IMG/VR virus record: IMGVR_UViG_3300025418_000839
Span: 62,001 to 126,000 of that record
Source: a virus
Length of the DNA stretch: 64,000 bases
Reading direction: 5' to 3' (one strand)
Positions 24,991 to 33,911 of the stretch are shown here, piece by piece. Every line of letters starts with the position of its first letter. Within the stretch, counting starts at the first letter, position 1. A program made the position numbers and the translations under genes. The notes beneath the pieces are model-generated. The model did not search any database, was not told where the DNA came from, and was given only the letters and a program-made list of their open reading frames with translations.

Positions 24991-25639
24991 GTCTTGTTAC
25001 TTTCCAGTTGTTGTTATCTTTTCTTTTACGCACCACAGTTGTGTTATTATAACACTTTCTATAGGCTCCGAACAACCTCCAGTAATCCACTCCAATTTCT
25101 TTTTTATGTTTTTCAACAAAGCCTTTTAATCCAATTTTAGTTTCCCAAACTCTGCCATCTGGTGCTTCAATTCGGTATGACCCATTATGCGAATCACTTT
25201 TTCTTTTTTTAGTTTTGTCCGATTCGGGGTTTTTTTCAAATCGTTTTAGTTGGCCTTTACTACAATTATGTGCTCGCTCTTTTTTCTTTTCTTCTGTCAT
25301 ATTAGCGTGGTGTTTTGTAGCATTTTGGCGGGCACATTCAGAGTCTACACCTTCCCCACCGGGGGTCATATTATACCCCTCAACTAAAGTATTATATTTT
25401 GCTATCCAAAATATTTCTCTTTCGTTTAGTTGTTCTAATGTCCAATCTTGATTTTGTTCAATAATTTCAAACTTCATATTATCCCAGCCGTACTTTTTAA
25501 TAGCATTTGCTATTAATCGATTAGATTTAATATATTTTTCTAACTTGATATATGATTTAATTTTCCTATCTACAGGAACTTTTGATTGGCCAACATATTG
25601 TTTACCAGATGGGGAAGTAATAAGGTATATGTATTTCAT
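24971..25639 (-). CDS. GIY-YIG homing endonuclease, 222 aa
   Basis: The N-terminal nuclease domain has YIYLIT and QYVGQSKV as the GIY-YIG motif (residues 3-20), then conserved Asn and Glu positions (NEREIFWIAKYNT, YNMTPGGEG). The C-terminal part is Lys-rich (KKKERAHNCSKG, KTKKRKSDSHNG) and ends in a small DNA-binding-like domain. Free-standing, directly upstream of and overlapping the primase gene. It has both a sigma-70-like promoter at 25708-25736 and a late box at 25645-25652. Confidence 0.85.
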   Translation of the reverse strand: MKYIYLITSPSGKQYVGQSKVPVDRKIKSYIKLEKYIKSNRLIANAIKKYGWDNMKFEIIEQNQDWTLEQLNEREIFWIAKYNTLVEGYNMTPGGEGVDSECARQNATKHHANMTEEKKKERAHNCSKGQLKRFEKNPESDKTKKRKSDSHNGSYRIEAPDGRVWETKIGLKGFVEKHKKEIGVDYWRLFGAYRKCYNNTTVVRKRKDNNNWKVTRLDQSNS

Positions 25640-25644
25640 ACATA

Positions 25645-25652
25645 TATTTATC
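25645..25652 (-). promoter_or_regulatory. Late promoter (GATAAATA) at homing-endonuclease gene
   Basis: GATAAATA on the minus strand, immediately upstream of the GIY-YIG gene start at 25639. T4 homing-endonuclease genes often have late promoters. Confidence 0.45.
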
Positions 25653-25707
25653 CAACTTACAGTTAAAGCAAACTGTTTAGTCGCGAATAGAGTTCAACAT
25701 TCTCGCT

Positions 25708-25736
25708 AGTATAGCAGAATTTTTGGATTAAATCAA
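25708..25736 (-). promoter_or_regulatory. Sigma-70-type promoter of the primase-helicase operon
   Basis: -35 TTGATT (25731-25736), 17-bp spacer, -10 TATACT (25708-25713) on the minus strand. The first gene downstream is the GIY-YIG endonuclease, then primase, methyltransferase and helicase. Confidence 0.7.
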
Positions 25737-25740
25737 TGTA

Positions 25741-26469
25741 TTAAATACCAAATCGGCTACGTTGTGCTGTAAAGTTTTGATTAATTTGTGGGTTTGTTAA
25801 TGCTGAGTTGTAGATTCTAACTACACTTAATCTGCCTCCCCAATAATCGCCAAGATCCCAACGGCGCATCAACACTATGCCAGATTGTGACGTAGTAGAT
25901 GTGCCTGTGTAGGCTTGAGAGCTTACCTGTGTATTATTTACGAAAAGTTTAATAGTTGTACCATCATAAGTTCCCACAATGTGATACCACCCAATTGAAG
26001 GCAATGTATAAGTGCTAGAAGTGGCGTGCCACGTACCATCCCAGAATCCATTTTGCAAATTACTAGAACCGCTGGTGGTATCACTACCTAAACTAAAGTT
26101 GATCTTGCTAGTAACACCGGGGTATTGTTCTGTAATAATACAAGGATCTGCACCTGTGTTAGTGCCTGTGTAGTAGTGCCATACCTCTACAGTCCAATTT
26201 GATAATGATGATAAACTTGTAGAGCTATAAGCATACTGACTACTACTTGGTACAAAGTTTAAGTAGCCGCCATTGGCACTACTATATGTAGGCGATCCAG
26301 AAAGAGTAAATGCTTTACTGCCAATTAAGTCAGTCCAGGTTGAACCAGTGCCAGGGTAACTAGAGGTATTACCAGCGTCTAAGTGCAGTTGTAGACCAGC
26401 AGTAACGTAACTTAGTTCTGATGCTAAGGTTATACCACCACCAATATTAATTCCGCCACCTATGTTCAT
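25741..26469 (-). CDS. LamG/concanavalin-like tail adhesin, 242 aa
   Basis: A LamG-type jelly-roll domain spans nearly the whole protein: LQLHLDAGNTSSYPGTGSTW, WTVEVWHYYTG, GWYHIVGTYDGTTIKLFVN, then LSVVRIYNSALTNPQI, and a terminal NFTAQRSRFGI. Such domains bind sugars, and in marine phages they sit on tail fibres. The N-terminus is Gly-rich (NIGGGINIGGG). It is a diverged tandem copy of the next gene, downstream of the large fibre gene in the same operon. Confidence 0.78.
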   Translation of the reverse strand: MNIGGGINIGGGITLASELSYVTAGLQLHLDAGNTSSYPGTGSTWTDLIGSKAFTLSGSPTYSSANGGYLNFVPSSSQYAYSSTSLSSLSNWTVEVWHYYTGTNTGADPCIITEQYPGVTSKINFSLGSDTTSGSSNLQNGFWDGTWHATSSTYTLPSIGWYHIVGTYDGTTIKLFVNNTQVSSQAYTGTSTTSQSGIVLMRRWDLGDYWGGRLSVVRIYNSALTNPQINQNFTAQRSRFGI

Positions 26470-27188
26470 ACGCCGTACCTCAATCTAACAGCCGAATGGT
26501 TCTGTGACATTTCGGCGGCAGATAATGCTCGACTGTATATTGCCGTTACTGCAATATCTCCGTACCAATAATTATCACTGTAAGCAACTACTTCGCCACC
26601 GTTGCTGGACCATTGTGCTAGTGTTTGTCCTGTGGCAGAATATACAGACTGTCCGTTAAAATAACCTGTCATATTTCCGCTGGCGTCCTGAGTAACTCCT
26701 ACAGTAAACCATTGCCCAGTTGTTAACGATAGAGGATTTGATAAAATAGCACCACTGCCAAAACTACCGTGTAGTTCGTAAGTGCCCGAGCTTGGCGAAT
26801 ATATGTATGTGTTAAAGTTTCTACTGCCGCTAGCAGATCCAAACAAACAGCGATAGAGACCGCTACCAAAACTGGCGTTCATTCTTGCGGCAAAAAATGT
26901 AGTCTTACCTGTGTAAGTGGTGTTATACTTTCCAGTTGGTGTACTAGCATATTGTGTGCCGGCGCCGTTAAACGAAAAATAGCTAGCAGTACCTGCACTG
27001 GTAAAAGGCGGACTACCAGTGATTGTGGCATTATTGGTGTTTGAGCTCAGATCTGTCCAAGTTGTACCTGAACCCGAATAACTACGAGTTTGGCCAGCAT
27101 CAAGATACAACATTGTACCTGCTGTAACAAATGGTAATTGATCCTGTACAAAACCAACATTGTAAAGTGTAGCACCTCGAATGATCAT
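26466..27188 (-). CDS. LamG/concanavalin-like tail adhesin (paralogue), 240 aa
   Basis: Same architecture as the gene at 25741-26469: MLYLDAGQTRSYSGSGTTW, GQWFTVGVTQDASGNMTGYFN, AVTAIYSRALSAAEMSQNHS, ending AVRLRYGV. The pair probably arose by tandem duplication and then diverged in surface residues, as expected of receptor-binding proteins. It is 1 nt downstream of the large fibre gene and overlaps the next by 4 nt. Confidence 0.78.
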   Translation of the reverse strand: MIIRGATLYNVGFVQDQLPFVTAGTMLYLDAGQTRSYSGSGTTWTDLSSNTNNATITGSPPFTSAGTASYFSFNGAGTQYASTPTGKYNTTYTGKTTFFAARMNASFGSGLYRCLFGSASGSRNFNTYIYSPSSGTYELHGSFGSGAILSNPLSLTTGQWFTVGVTQDASGNMTGYFNGQSVYSATGQTLAQWSSNGGEVVAYSDNYWYGDIAVTAIYSRALSAAEMSQNHSAVRLRYGV

Positions 27189-27189
27189 A

Positions 27190-30100
27190 TTACCAGTCTA
27201 TTCTTAGTTGACGTACCCAGTTTTGAGCAGTAGATCCTCCAGTGTATGCCGCTACACCAAAGTAATTTCCAGCCGGAGTCCAACTACCAATGTTAACCGA
27301 TCCTTGATATATTTCATTGATATATACTTCTAACATACGGTTGCCGTTCTGTATCTTGCGTATTTTCAGTGTTAGATTATAGAAACTGGTGTAACTGGCG
27401 TTCCATAATGTAACTCCAGATGTTACATAGTTACCGTTACCAATATAGGGAATATTAGTTTGTGTGCCGCCAACATAAACTTCAAATTGACTTGCACTAC
27501 TATAATAATGGTTCATAACTGCAATACCACCATAAGTGTTGGTATTACCGGGATTACCTGTTATGGCAGCATTAGATCCAAAGTAGATCCATTGTCCGTC
27601 GGCACCAGTGCCTCCACTAGCACCAATACTAGCAGTTATAACCATATCATAGTTATAATTGACTGTACTACTATTCCAGTTAATGTAGCCAGATTGTGAA
27701 GTAGAAGTAGTAGTTAGTTTTAATCCGTAAGCCTGAGTGCTATCCCATGTAGCATTTCCACCAATAGTACCACTTGGAGTAAATGCACTCAATGCCGATG
27801 TAGAATTAGCTTGCCAAGTGTCCCACAAGAAACGAGTCTTAGGTCCACTAGCGCCAGCAGTAATAACATTACCAGCAGTTACATTGCCGCTGTATGTTGC
27901 AGTAGTACCAACACTATTACCGTATTGTGTGCCAGTAATGTTACCGGCTGTTAAATTGCCAACAATAGTAACAGTATTACCGAACCAAGCAGGAGTAATG
28001 CTTGTGGCTACCAACCAACCTGATCCATCTGGGTTGATAGTAATGTTAGCATTAGTTCCTACCACTGTACCAATTGTACCACCAGTGTTCATCACAAGGT
28101 CGCCATTGGCAGGTATAGTTAAGTTACCAGTATTGTCAAACACATACGAATAACTACCGGATACCAAGGTAACGTTAGGTTGTGTACCATAGATGTTACC
28201 AACTGTACTAATACCAGTTAGTGCCGCACCATTACCTACAAAGTAGTTGGCTGTGACGTTACCAGTATAAGTTGCAGTTGTACCAATGCTATTACCATAT
28301 TGATTACCGATTACGTTACCACCATAAATGTTACCTGTAGTGTTAATGTTTCCACCAGCAACCATTAATAAGTTACCGCCCACATCCAACTGCATCTGTG
28401 TTGTACCACTGGTCAAGAAGCTTAATGGCAAGTATGTGCCTGTGCCATTGATACCTGAAACAAGCTGAACATCTGTGGTACCGTTTGTGGCAATTAATAT
28501 TTTACTTGCGTTTGTTAAACTACTGTTGTTAGCGGCCTGCCAACTTGCAGCTGTACCAGTACCAGTTGGTGCTGCATAGATACCAGGATTACTGTTAGCC
28601 GCAGTTGGGCGGAATACAGTTCTGTAGTTTACTGTGCTATTAGTAAAGTCGCCGTATATAGCAGAGTTAGAAGGATGGAACATATTACCCGGTAATATCA
28701 AGTTACCATCCATACCAAAGTTATAGTTGGCTAGACCCTGACCAGTATAGTTAGAATTATAGTTACTCAGTATAACAGTGGAGCCAAGGCCACCCGGTAA
28801 AGTTAAGACGTCACCATTTTTATACCCAAAGCCAGGGTTGGTTACAACATAACTGTTAGGGTAACCACCAGTGGCACCATAACTTGCTGTCATTCCTGTA
28901 CCCGAACCACCTGTTAGTGATTGGTTAGTATACGGAGGACTGTTATATCCGCCAGCGCCAGCATAGGTAGTAAGATTATTAAATGTACCAAAAGCACGAA
29001 CTGTTAAATTACCACTACTGGTTCCAATAGCATTACCAACAAATACGTTACTACCTGCACCGCCTACTGTGGCAGAACCTAGGTTGATTGTAGTTGCGGC
29101 TCCACCCATGTTAATTGTAGTGGCTGTGCCATTGAATATTGTGGCAGTAGTTTGGTTGGTTGTGATTGTAGCACTGGTATTAAGTACTAGGCCGGCGGCC
29201 GCTGTTAACGCACCTGCTGAGGTAATACCAAGACTGTTTGATGTAGATATTCCCGAACCGTTGATTGTGGCCCATAAACCTGAACCGTTAACAGCATTGG
29301 CTGTTACTGAGCCACTTGTGCCCGTGAATAAAAATCCACCAGTGCCAGACATTGCCACGGCTGCGGCACCAGTACTTTGTGTATTGCGATAGTATGATGA
29401 ACCATTGGCACCAAAGTACAAGTTATTGTATATATAAGTTGTGCCTAGTGCTGATCCTCCGCCTTGGGTGATAGTTGTTGCATTGCCAACAAATACCTGT
29501 GTGATGTTGGCCTGTAATGGTGTCGCAGTTACATTACCAACGCTACCAATAAAGACTGCGGTGTTAGCGGCCAACATTGCAACTACGTTGGCGTTACTGT
29601 ATGTAGAGCTACCGCCGCCTGTATATGTAGCGTTAGCGTATGTATAGAATGATCCTACGTTGGCTTGTAATGTTGATATAGCACTATTGGTAGCGGTAGT
29701 ATTAGCCACCAAACCAAGGATAGTTGCGTCTGTGCCGGCAGCCAGATATGCAGTTACGTTGGCGTTGCTATAAGTTGTACCACTACTGGTGCTTGACCAA
29801 GCTGTGCCATTGGCCCAGAATATACCGTTACTTACTTGTAATGTATTAGCAGATATAACATTAGCACCAGTAATGTTACCATAACTACCTGTTGTGGTGA
29901 TGCTACCCACTGTATATGTACCTGCGGTTGTTAAGTTACTAGCAGTGATATTACCTGTGGTTGTAATTGTTGCTGTGGTTAAATAAGCGGTTACGTTAGT
30001 GTTACTATAAGTACCTGCCTGCGGATTAGCTGTTAAATACGCAGAAACGTTGTTGTTAGAATAAACATTAGCCTGCAAGTTACCTAACCAAGTGGTATGT

Positions 30101-31722
30101 GTAGTTACTGTGTTGTAAATTGAACCAATGTTAGCATTAGTTGTATTTTCATAACTACCAATGTTAGCATTAATAGTATTAATACTTGTGGTATGTCCGG
30201 CTATAACTGAGTTTGCCGCTGTTACGTTTGCATTGGTAGCAACTATACTATTATATAAACCAACAACGTTGGCGTTGGCCCAAGTTTCATACGCACCAAT
30301 ATTGGCATTTAAATTTTGTATTGCAGTATTGGCACCCGTAATACTATTATACAAGCCTGCGGTGTTTGCATTGCTGAATATTTCAAATGCACCAATGTTA
30401 GAGTTAATAGTATTAATACTTGTAGTATGGCCTGCTATAACCAAATTGGCAGCAGTAGTATTAGCCACCAAACCAAGAATAGTTGCGTCTGTTCCGGCAG
30501 ACAAGTAAGCAGTTACATTGGAATTACTGTATGTTCCGCCGATACCAGTTAGTATACTCACACCGTTTGCATAAACAAAGTTAGTACCTTTGAATGTCGT
30601 GGCATTGGCCGTAGTAGTTATTAAATTACCTACAGTAATATTACCTGCTAAGTAACCTGCTACGTTAGAGTTAGCATAACTACTTGTGCCAAAATTTGTG
30701 TTGGCCCAAGTATAGAAAGATCCTACGTTGGCTTGTAGTGTAGAGATTGCCAAATTAGCAGCTGTTACGTTAGAATTTATAGTAGACAAGTTACCGGCGA
30801 TGTAGGCAGACACGTTAGTGTTACTGTATGTTCCTGGTTGGGGATTAGCAACCAAATAACTTGCAACATTGGCATTACTATAAGTTCCGCTAGCGGCTGC
30901 AATTAATATATTGGCCGCAATAATGTTGGCACGTAATCCAGAAATTTCTGATTCTTGTACGGCGGCATTACTTTGTAAACCGGCAATTGCTAAGTTTGCA
31001 GCGGTTATATTTGCGTTAATTATATTAATTGAAGTCTGCTGAATAGCGGCATTAGCAGTCCAAGCTGTAGTTACACTATCAACGTAACCTTTCATTGCGG
31101 TGTTGGCTGTAACTATTGCAGAATTGGCCGCGGTTACATTAGCATTGATGCTTGTAATACTATTTGTAATTGCACCAATGGCACTACCTTCAGCAGCTAA
31201 ATTAGCGGCTATTTCTCCCAAGGTATCTAAGGTACCGGGAGCAGAATTAATTAAGTTATTGATTGCTGTACTAATTTGGTAATCAGTATAACCTTTTAAT
31301 GAGGTATTAGCAGTAATGATTGCGGCATTAGCAGCTGCAATGTTTGCATTAATAGCCGCAATAGTTGAATTGTGTGGCAAATATACAGCCACGTTAGCAT
31401 TACCATATCCGCCGGCTTGTAGTGTTGATATAGCAGAATTAATTTCTTCTAAATTTACATTGGCAAAAAATTGTTCAAGTTGAGTAACATTACCTGTAAT
31501 ACCGGCTATGTTAGCCACTTCTGTTTGAAGTGTGTTTAAGTTAGCTTGAATTGGTAATACATCACCTGTGACTAAGTGGCCGCCAGGAGTTACTCCATCT
31601 TGTGCAACTAGTTGATGTGTTTCTGTGTTTAATACTAATTCGCCAGCCGGACCCGTGTAGGAACCAATGGTAAGTGTGTTACCACGTTTAATTAAAATCT
31701 GATTAATATTAAGATTTGCCAT
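27190..31722 (-). CDS. Large repetitive tail fibre protein, about 1510 aa
   Basis: The start is taken at the ATG at 31720-31722 (MANLNINQILIKRGNT), just after the stop of the upstream gene. An earlier in-frame TTG would overlap that gene. The N-terminus matches the 'QILIKRGN...GELVLNTETHQL' fibre-attachment module. Residues about 50-700 are made of Asn/Ala/Thr-rich repeats built around TYSNxNVxAYL and INxNIxAAN units, probably a long trimeric shaft. The C-terminal about 250 residues are more complex and may bind the host. It is the largest gene in the window. Confidence 0.85.
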   Translation of the reverse strand: MANLNINQILIKRGNTLTIGSYTGPAGELVLNTETHQLVAQDGVTPGGHLVTGDVLPIQANLNTLQTEVANIAGITGNVTQLEQFFANVNLEEINSAISTLQAGGYGNANVAVYLPHNSTIAAINANIAAANAAIITANTSLKGYTDYQISTAINNLINSAPGTLDTLGEIAANLAAEGSAIGAITNSITSINANVTAANSAIVTANTAMKGYVDSVTTAWTANAAIQQTSINIINANITAANLAIAGLQSNAAVQESEISGLRANIIAANILIAAASGTYSNANVASYLVANPQPGTYSNTNVSAYIAGNLSTINSNVTAANLAISTLQANVGSFYTWANTNFGTSSYANSNVAGYLAGNITVGNLITTTANATTFKGTNFVYANGVSILTGIGGTYSNSNVTAYLSAGTDATILGLVANTTAANLVIAGHTTSINTINSNIGAFEIFSNANTAGLYNSITGANTAIQNLNANIGAYETWANANVVGLYNSIVATNANVTAANSVIAGHTTSINTINANIGSYENTTNANIGSIYNTVTTHTTWLGNLQANVYSNNNVSAYLTANPQAGTYSNTNVTAYLTTATITTTGNITASNLTTAGTYTVGSITTTGSYGNITGANVISANTLQVSNGIFWANGTAWSSTSSGTTYSNANVTAYLAAGTDATILGLVANTTATNSAISTLQANVGSFYTYANATYTGGGSSTYSNANVVAMLAANTAVFIGSVGNVTATPLQANITQVFVGNATTITQGGGSALGTTYIYNNLYFGANGSSYYRNTQSTGAAAVAMSGTGGFLFTGTSGSVTANAVNGSGLWATINGSGISTSNSLGITSAGALTAAAGLVLNTSATITTNQTTATIFNGTATTINMGGAATTINLGSATVGGAGSNVFVGNAIGTSSGNLTVRAFGTFNNLTTYAGAGGYNSPPYTNQSLTGGSGTGMTASYGATGGYPNSYVVTNPGFGYKNGDVLTLPGGLGSTVILSNYNSNYTGQGLANYNFGMDGNLILPGNMFHPSNSAIYGDFTNSTVNYRTVFRPTAANSNPGIYAAPTGTGTAASWQAANNSSLTNASKILIATNGTTDVQLVSGINGTGTYLPLSFLTSGTTQMQLDVGGNLLMVAGGNINTTGNIYGGNVIGNQYGNSIGTTATYTGNVTANYFVGNGAALTGISTVGNIYGTQPNVTLVSGSYSYVFDNTGNLTIPANGDLVMNTGGTIGTVVGTNANITINPDGSGWLVATSITPAWFGNTVTIVGNLTAGNITGTQYGNSVGTTATYSGNVTAGNVITAGASGPKTRFLWDTWQANSTSALSAFTPSGTIGGNATWDSTQAYGLKLTTTSTSQSGYINWNSSTVNYNYDMVITASIGASGGTGADGQWIYFGSNAAITGNPGNTNTYGGIAVMNHYYSSASQFEVYVGGTQTNIPYIGNGNYVTSGVTLWNASYTSFYNLTLKIRKIQNGNRMLEVYINEIYQGSVNIGSWTPAGNYFGVAAYTGGSTAQNWVRQLRIDW
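29660..30960 (-). repeat. Intragenic repeat block in tail fibre gene
   Basis: The encoded protein repeats units such as GTDATILGLVANTTA, AGHTTSINTINxNIG and TYSNTNVxAYL several times, with silent differences between copies. These are coding repeats of the fibre shaft. They can cause slippage or assembly errors. Confidence 0.75.
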
Positions 31723-31726
31723 ACCG

Positions 31727-32221
31727 TTATAGTGTTCCGCCATCAATTGAGTATGTGTCGCTTAACGGAGGAGCTACGGTTGTACTATAGTAAGCCGGTA
31801 AAACTTCTAAGTCCAAAGGAACACCATAGTTGTCATCAATGTAAACTGGGCTAGTTACATCTGTACTTGTAACTGTAGTACTAAATGCTATTTTATAAAA
31901 ACGTTGTTCTAAGCTATTAATAGTATTTGCATCAAATGTAAAATTGCCCTGCCCCTTTGTAATATCAACAAAAGTTACAGCATAACTTTTAATAGTCAAT
32001 TGATTTGTGGGATCCTGTATACTTGCAGTCACAGTACTGCCTGTTAAATTCACAGGTTTTTGGTCCTGATTCATTATAGTAACTTGTATAGGATTGTCTA
32101 CTCCTTGGTAAACTTTAATTGGTCGGCTGTACACTTGGCGATTCCTTGTAGTAAATATCGTAGGATCAAAAACTTGAACCACGGCTGTATTTGGGTATAA
32201 ATATGCTTTGACAGTAATCAT
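31727..32221 (-). CDS. Baseplate or fibre-associated structural protein, 164 aa
   Basis: A beta-rich protein: VKAYLYPNTAVVQVFD, IKVYQGVDNPIQVTI, VNLTGSTVTASIQDP, VPLDLEVLPAYYST. The last part resembles immunoglobulin-like domains of baseplate upper proteins (BppU-like N-termini), which connect fibres to the tail. First gene of the fibre operon, with a late box 22 nt upstream of its ATG. Confidence 0.6.
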   Translation of the reverse strand: MITVKAYLYPNTAVVQVFDPTIFTTRNRQVYSRPIKVYQGVDNPIQVTIMNQDQKPVNLTGSTVTASIQDPTNQLTIKSYAVTFVDITKGQGNFTFDANTINSLEQRFYKIAFSTTVTSTDVTSPVYIDDNYGVPLDLEVLPAYYSTTVAPPLSDTYSIDGGTL

Positions 32222-32242
32222 TTAATTTGCTCGTCTTTAACA

Positions 32243-32250
32243 TATTTATC
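32243..32250 (-). promoter_or_regulatory. T4-type late promoter (GATAAATA) of the fibre operon
   Basis: GATAAATA on the minus strand, 22 nt upstream of the gene at 31727-32221 and thus of the whole fibre-LamG operon. It lies in the short divergent gap next to a plus-strand gene. Confidence 0.6.
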
Positions 32251-32257
32251 GGATAAC

Positions 32258-32632
32258 GTGGAAGAACACTACAAGCAACTATTAAGTCAGTACCCATACC
32301 TAAGCCACGTTACCTACGGCGGTAATGACTACATTGGTATCATACAAAATTCAGACGAAGTTATCACAACAATTTATGATTTTGGTGCTCTGAAGGACGC
32401 AGAACTCAAGCGAGTTTTTCTAAATTTGGGAGAAACTTGGTGGTGGGAATCAAATAGGTTAATACCTATTAATGTGTTTCTAAAAGCAGATTGGATTGTT
32501 TTTAAAGGGTGCCTACGTACTATGAATAGTAAAGACGTTGAAATAAAGATGGGCCCTTATGTGAGCCTTAAAGAAATGGCTACTAAACGATCAAAGCGTA
32601 AATCAATTACCCTTATCCGCAAGGTTAGTTAA
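32258..32632 (+). CDS. Hypothetical protein, 124 aa, plus strand
   Basis: Divergent from the fibre operon, with a GTG start at 32258-32260. It contains YLSHVTYGGNDYIGIIQN, GETWWWESNRLIPINVFLK and a basic tail (KRSKRKSITLIRK). No family recognised. Small proteins of this type occur in T4-like cyanophages, where a regulatory role is only guessed. Its 3' end overlaps the convergent HNH gene by 8 nt. Confidence 0.6.
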   Translation: MEEHYKQLLSQYPYLSHVTYGGNDYIGIIQNSDEVITTIYDFGALKDAELKRVFLNLGETWWWESNRLIPINVFLKADWIVFKGCLRTMNSKDVEIKMGPYVSLKEMATKRSKRKSITLIRKVS

Positions 32633-33278
32633 TAAGTTTTAATAACTCATCTATAGTAATACTACTTTTAGAACCTTTACTACTATTTTGCTTTGCTTCA
32701 AGTATTTGTAAATTTGCAGGATGATTTACTATACTTTCAGACAGTCCTGCTTTCCACGCATCAAATACACTCAATTTATGGTCCACATGATATGTCTGCT
32801 GACCTAATACATATCCTTGTTCTTTTGCCCATTTTTGTGCTCGACTGCGTATTCGTCGGGCATAGTGGCGGAAATCTTTCATTTGCTCAGGAGTAAAATC
32901 TCCCCATTTCTTCCTAAGTGTCATTCTTAATTTATTATGAGTTTCTTCATTGTGTAATCTTTTTATTAATGATTCTTTCGTTGCTTCTTTCCGCTTGGTT
33001 GCACCTTCCCATTGTTTAGCAATTCTAATAGAATGTTGCTTGATATATTCTGGGCAATGATGTGCATTCTTAAGGCAGGTGTATTTTCCGCCAGTTCCTC
33101 GAAATAATGCAAGAGTATTGCATCCGTGATCACATAGTTGATTAGGCGGTATAGGGTTGTGGGTTTGTTTATGATAATGATACATAGACGGATTATTTGA
33201 GATATAATCGCAATGCTCACATTTCCGCGGGTAGCGTATACCTGAATGAACTTTATTTGGACAACCTTTACGAGACAT
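32625..33278 (-). CDS. HNH homing endonuclease with N-terminal zinc fingers, 217 aa
   Basis: Residues 1-75 have Cys/His pairs of zinc-finger type (CEHCDYISNNPSMYHYHKQTH, then CDHGC and TCLKNAHHC). The middle is a basic helical linker. The C-terminal domain has YHVDHKLSVFDAWKAGL and NHPANLQILEAKQNSSKG, a typical phage HNH nuclease core (His-Asn-His-like). Free-standing between a hypothetical gene and the DnaE-like gene. A late promoter within a 9-bp palindrome lies just upstream. Confidence 0.85.
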   Translation of the reverse strand: MSRKGCPNKVHSGIRYPRKCEHCDYISNNPSMYHYHKQTHNPIPPNQLCDHGCNTLALFRGTGGKYTCLKNAHHCPEYIKQHSIRIAKQWEGATKRKEATKESLIKRLHNEETHNKLRMTLRKKWGDFTPEQMKDFRHYARRIRSRAQKWAKEQGYVLGQQTYHVDHKLSVFDAWKAGLSESIVNHPANLQILEAKQNSSKGSKSSITIDELLKLIN

Positions 33279-33287
33279 AACTTTTCC

Positions 33288-33311
33288 TTAGTATAACTTT
33301 ATTTATACTAA
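33288..33311 (-). promoter_or_regulatory. Late promoter (TATAAATA) inside a 9-bp palindrome
   Basis: TTAGTATAA (33288-33296) and its exact reverse complement (33303-33311) flank 6 nt. The perfect late octamer TATAAATA (33300-33307, minus strand) overlaps one arm. It lies 22 nt upstream of the HNH gene. The palindrome could be an operator or a cruciform site. Confidence 0.6.
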
Positions 33312-33320
33312 ATCAAAAAA

Positions 33321-33911
33321 TCACATGCCGTTACGTTCTTGCTCAGATAAAAGATTCATGTGGACTACAACTAAGTGGCTGTAGGCCACAGAATGGCTAC
33401 GTTTGAAGTAATAGCTGTCATCTGTGGGCTTTTCCCACACAGTTTCTGCTACTTCCCGCCATGTTTTGCCTATTAAATGACGCTTTGCAGGTCTAATAAC
33501 ACTCAGGAACATGGCCATGCGGGCAATACTAGTTACTGCTTCGGGCATTTGAATTAAAGTCTTGTAGTGATTGTTAATGTGTATAAGTTTTCCGCAGAAT
33601 TCTGGATCATAGAGTTTGGCCCAGTCTGGTTCTTGATCGATCAATGCCTGTAGATGTTCTTCACTCTTTATCTGCGTATATAATGATACATTTAGAAAGT
33701 CTAGTTTAGCATAGCCGCGGTCTTCAGCAGATTCATAATCAATGCTGGCAACACCAGTAAATGGATCCACGGGAATTGAAGTTGGGTACACTCCAGTATT
33801 GTGACGAATTAATCGGCCATCACGTAAGATACTCGCCGGAGTAGTTTTAAGCAAGGCCAGTGCCCGCTCACGATCTGGGAAGTCGATGTCGATGTCTGAA
33901 CGAAATTTCAT
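33321..33911 (-). CDS. Reduced DnaE-like (C-family polymerase-like) protein, 196 aa
   Basis: Four short motifs appear in the same order as in bacterial DnaE: DIDIDF (residues 6-11, like the catalytic DxD of DnaE), HNTGVY (37-42, like RHAGVH), KLDFLNV (69-75, like KFDFLGL), and FKRSHSVAY (169-177, like FNKSHSAAY). The protein is far too short to be a polymerase. Similar small proteins occur in T4-like cyanophages as hypotheticals. A regulatory or remnant polymerase role is possible. It overlaps the upstream zinc-finger gene by 4 nt. Confidence 0.5.
   Translation of the reverse strand: MKFRSDIDIDFPDRERALALLKTTPASILRDGRLIRHNTGVYPTSIPVDPFTGVASIDYESAEDRGYAKLDFLNVSLYTQIKSEEHLQALIDQEPDWAKLYDPEFCGKLIHINNHYKTLIQMPEAVTSIARMAMFLSVIRPAKRHLIGKTWREVAETVWEKPTDDSYYFKRSHSVAYSHLVVVHMNLLSEQERNGM

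Noticed and set aside
29069-29392. Long open frames on the plus strand opposite the tail fibre
   Set aside because: They are by-products of the repetitive minus-strand coding sequence (GTA/GTT-rich antisense) with no ribosome-binding sites or protein-like composition.
25741-31722. Diversity-generating retroelement at the fibre genes
   Set aside because: No reverse transcriptase, accessory protein or template repeat is seen near the LamG or fibre genes.
27190-31722. CRISPR array suggested by regular repeats
   Set aside because: The repeats are in frame, vary at silent sites and encode a fibre shaft. There are no constant direct repeats with unique spacers.
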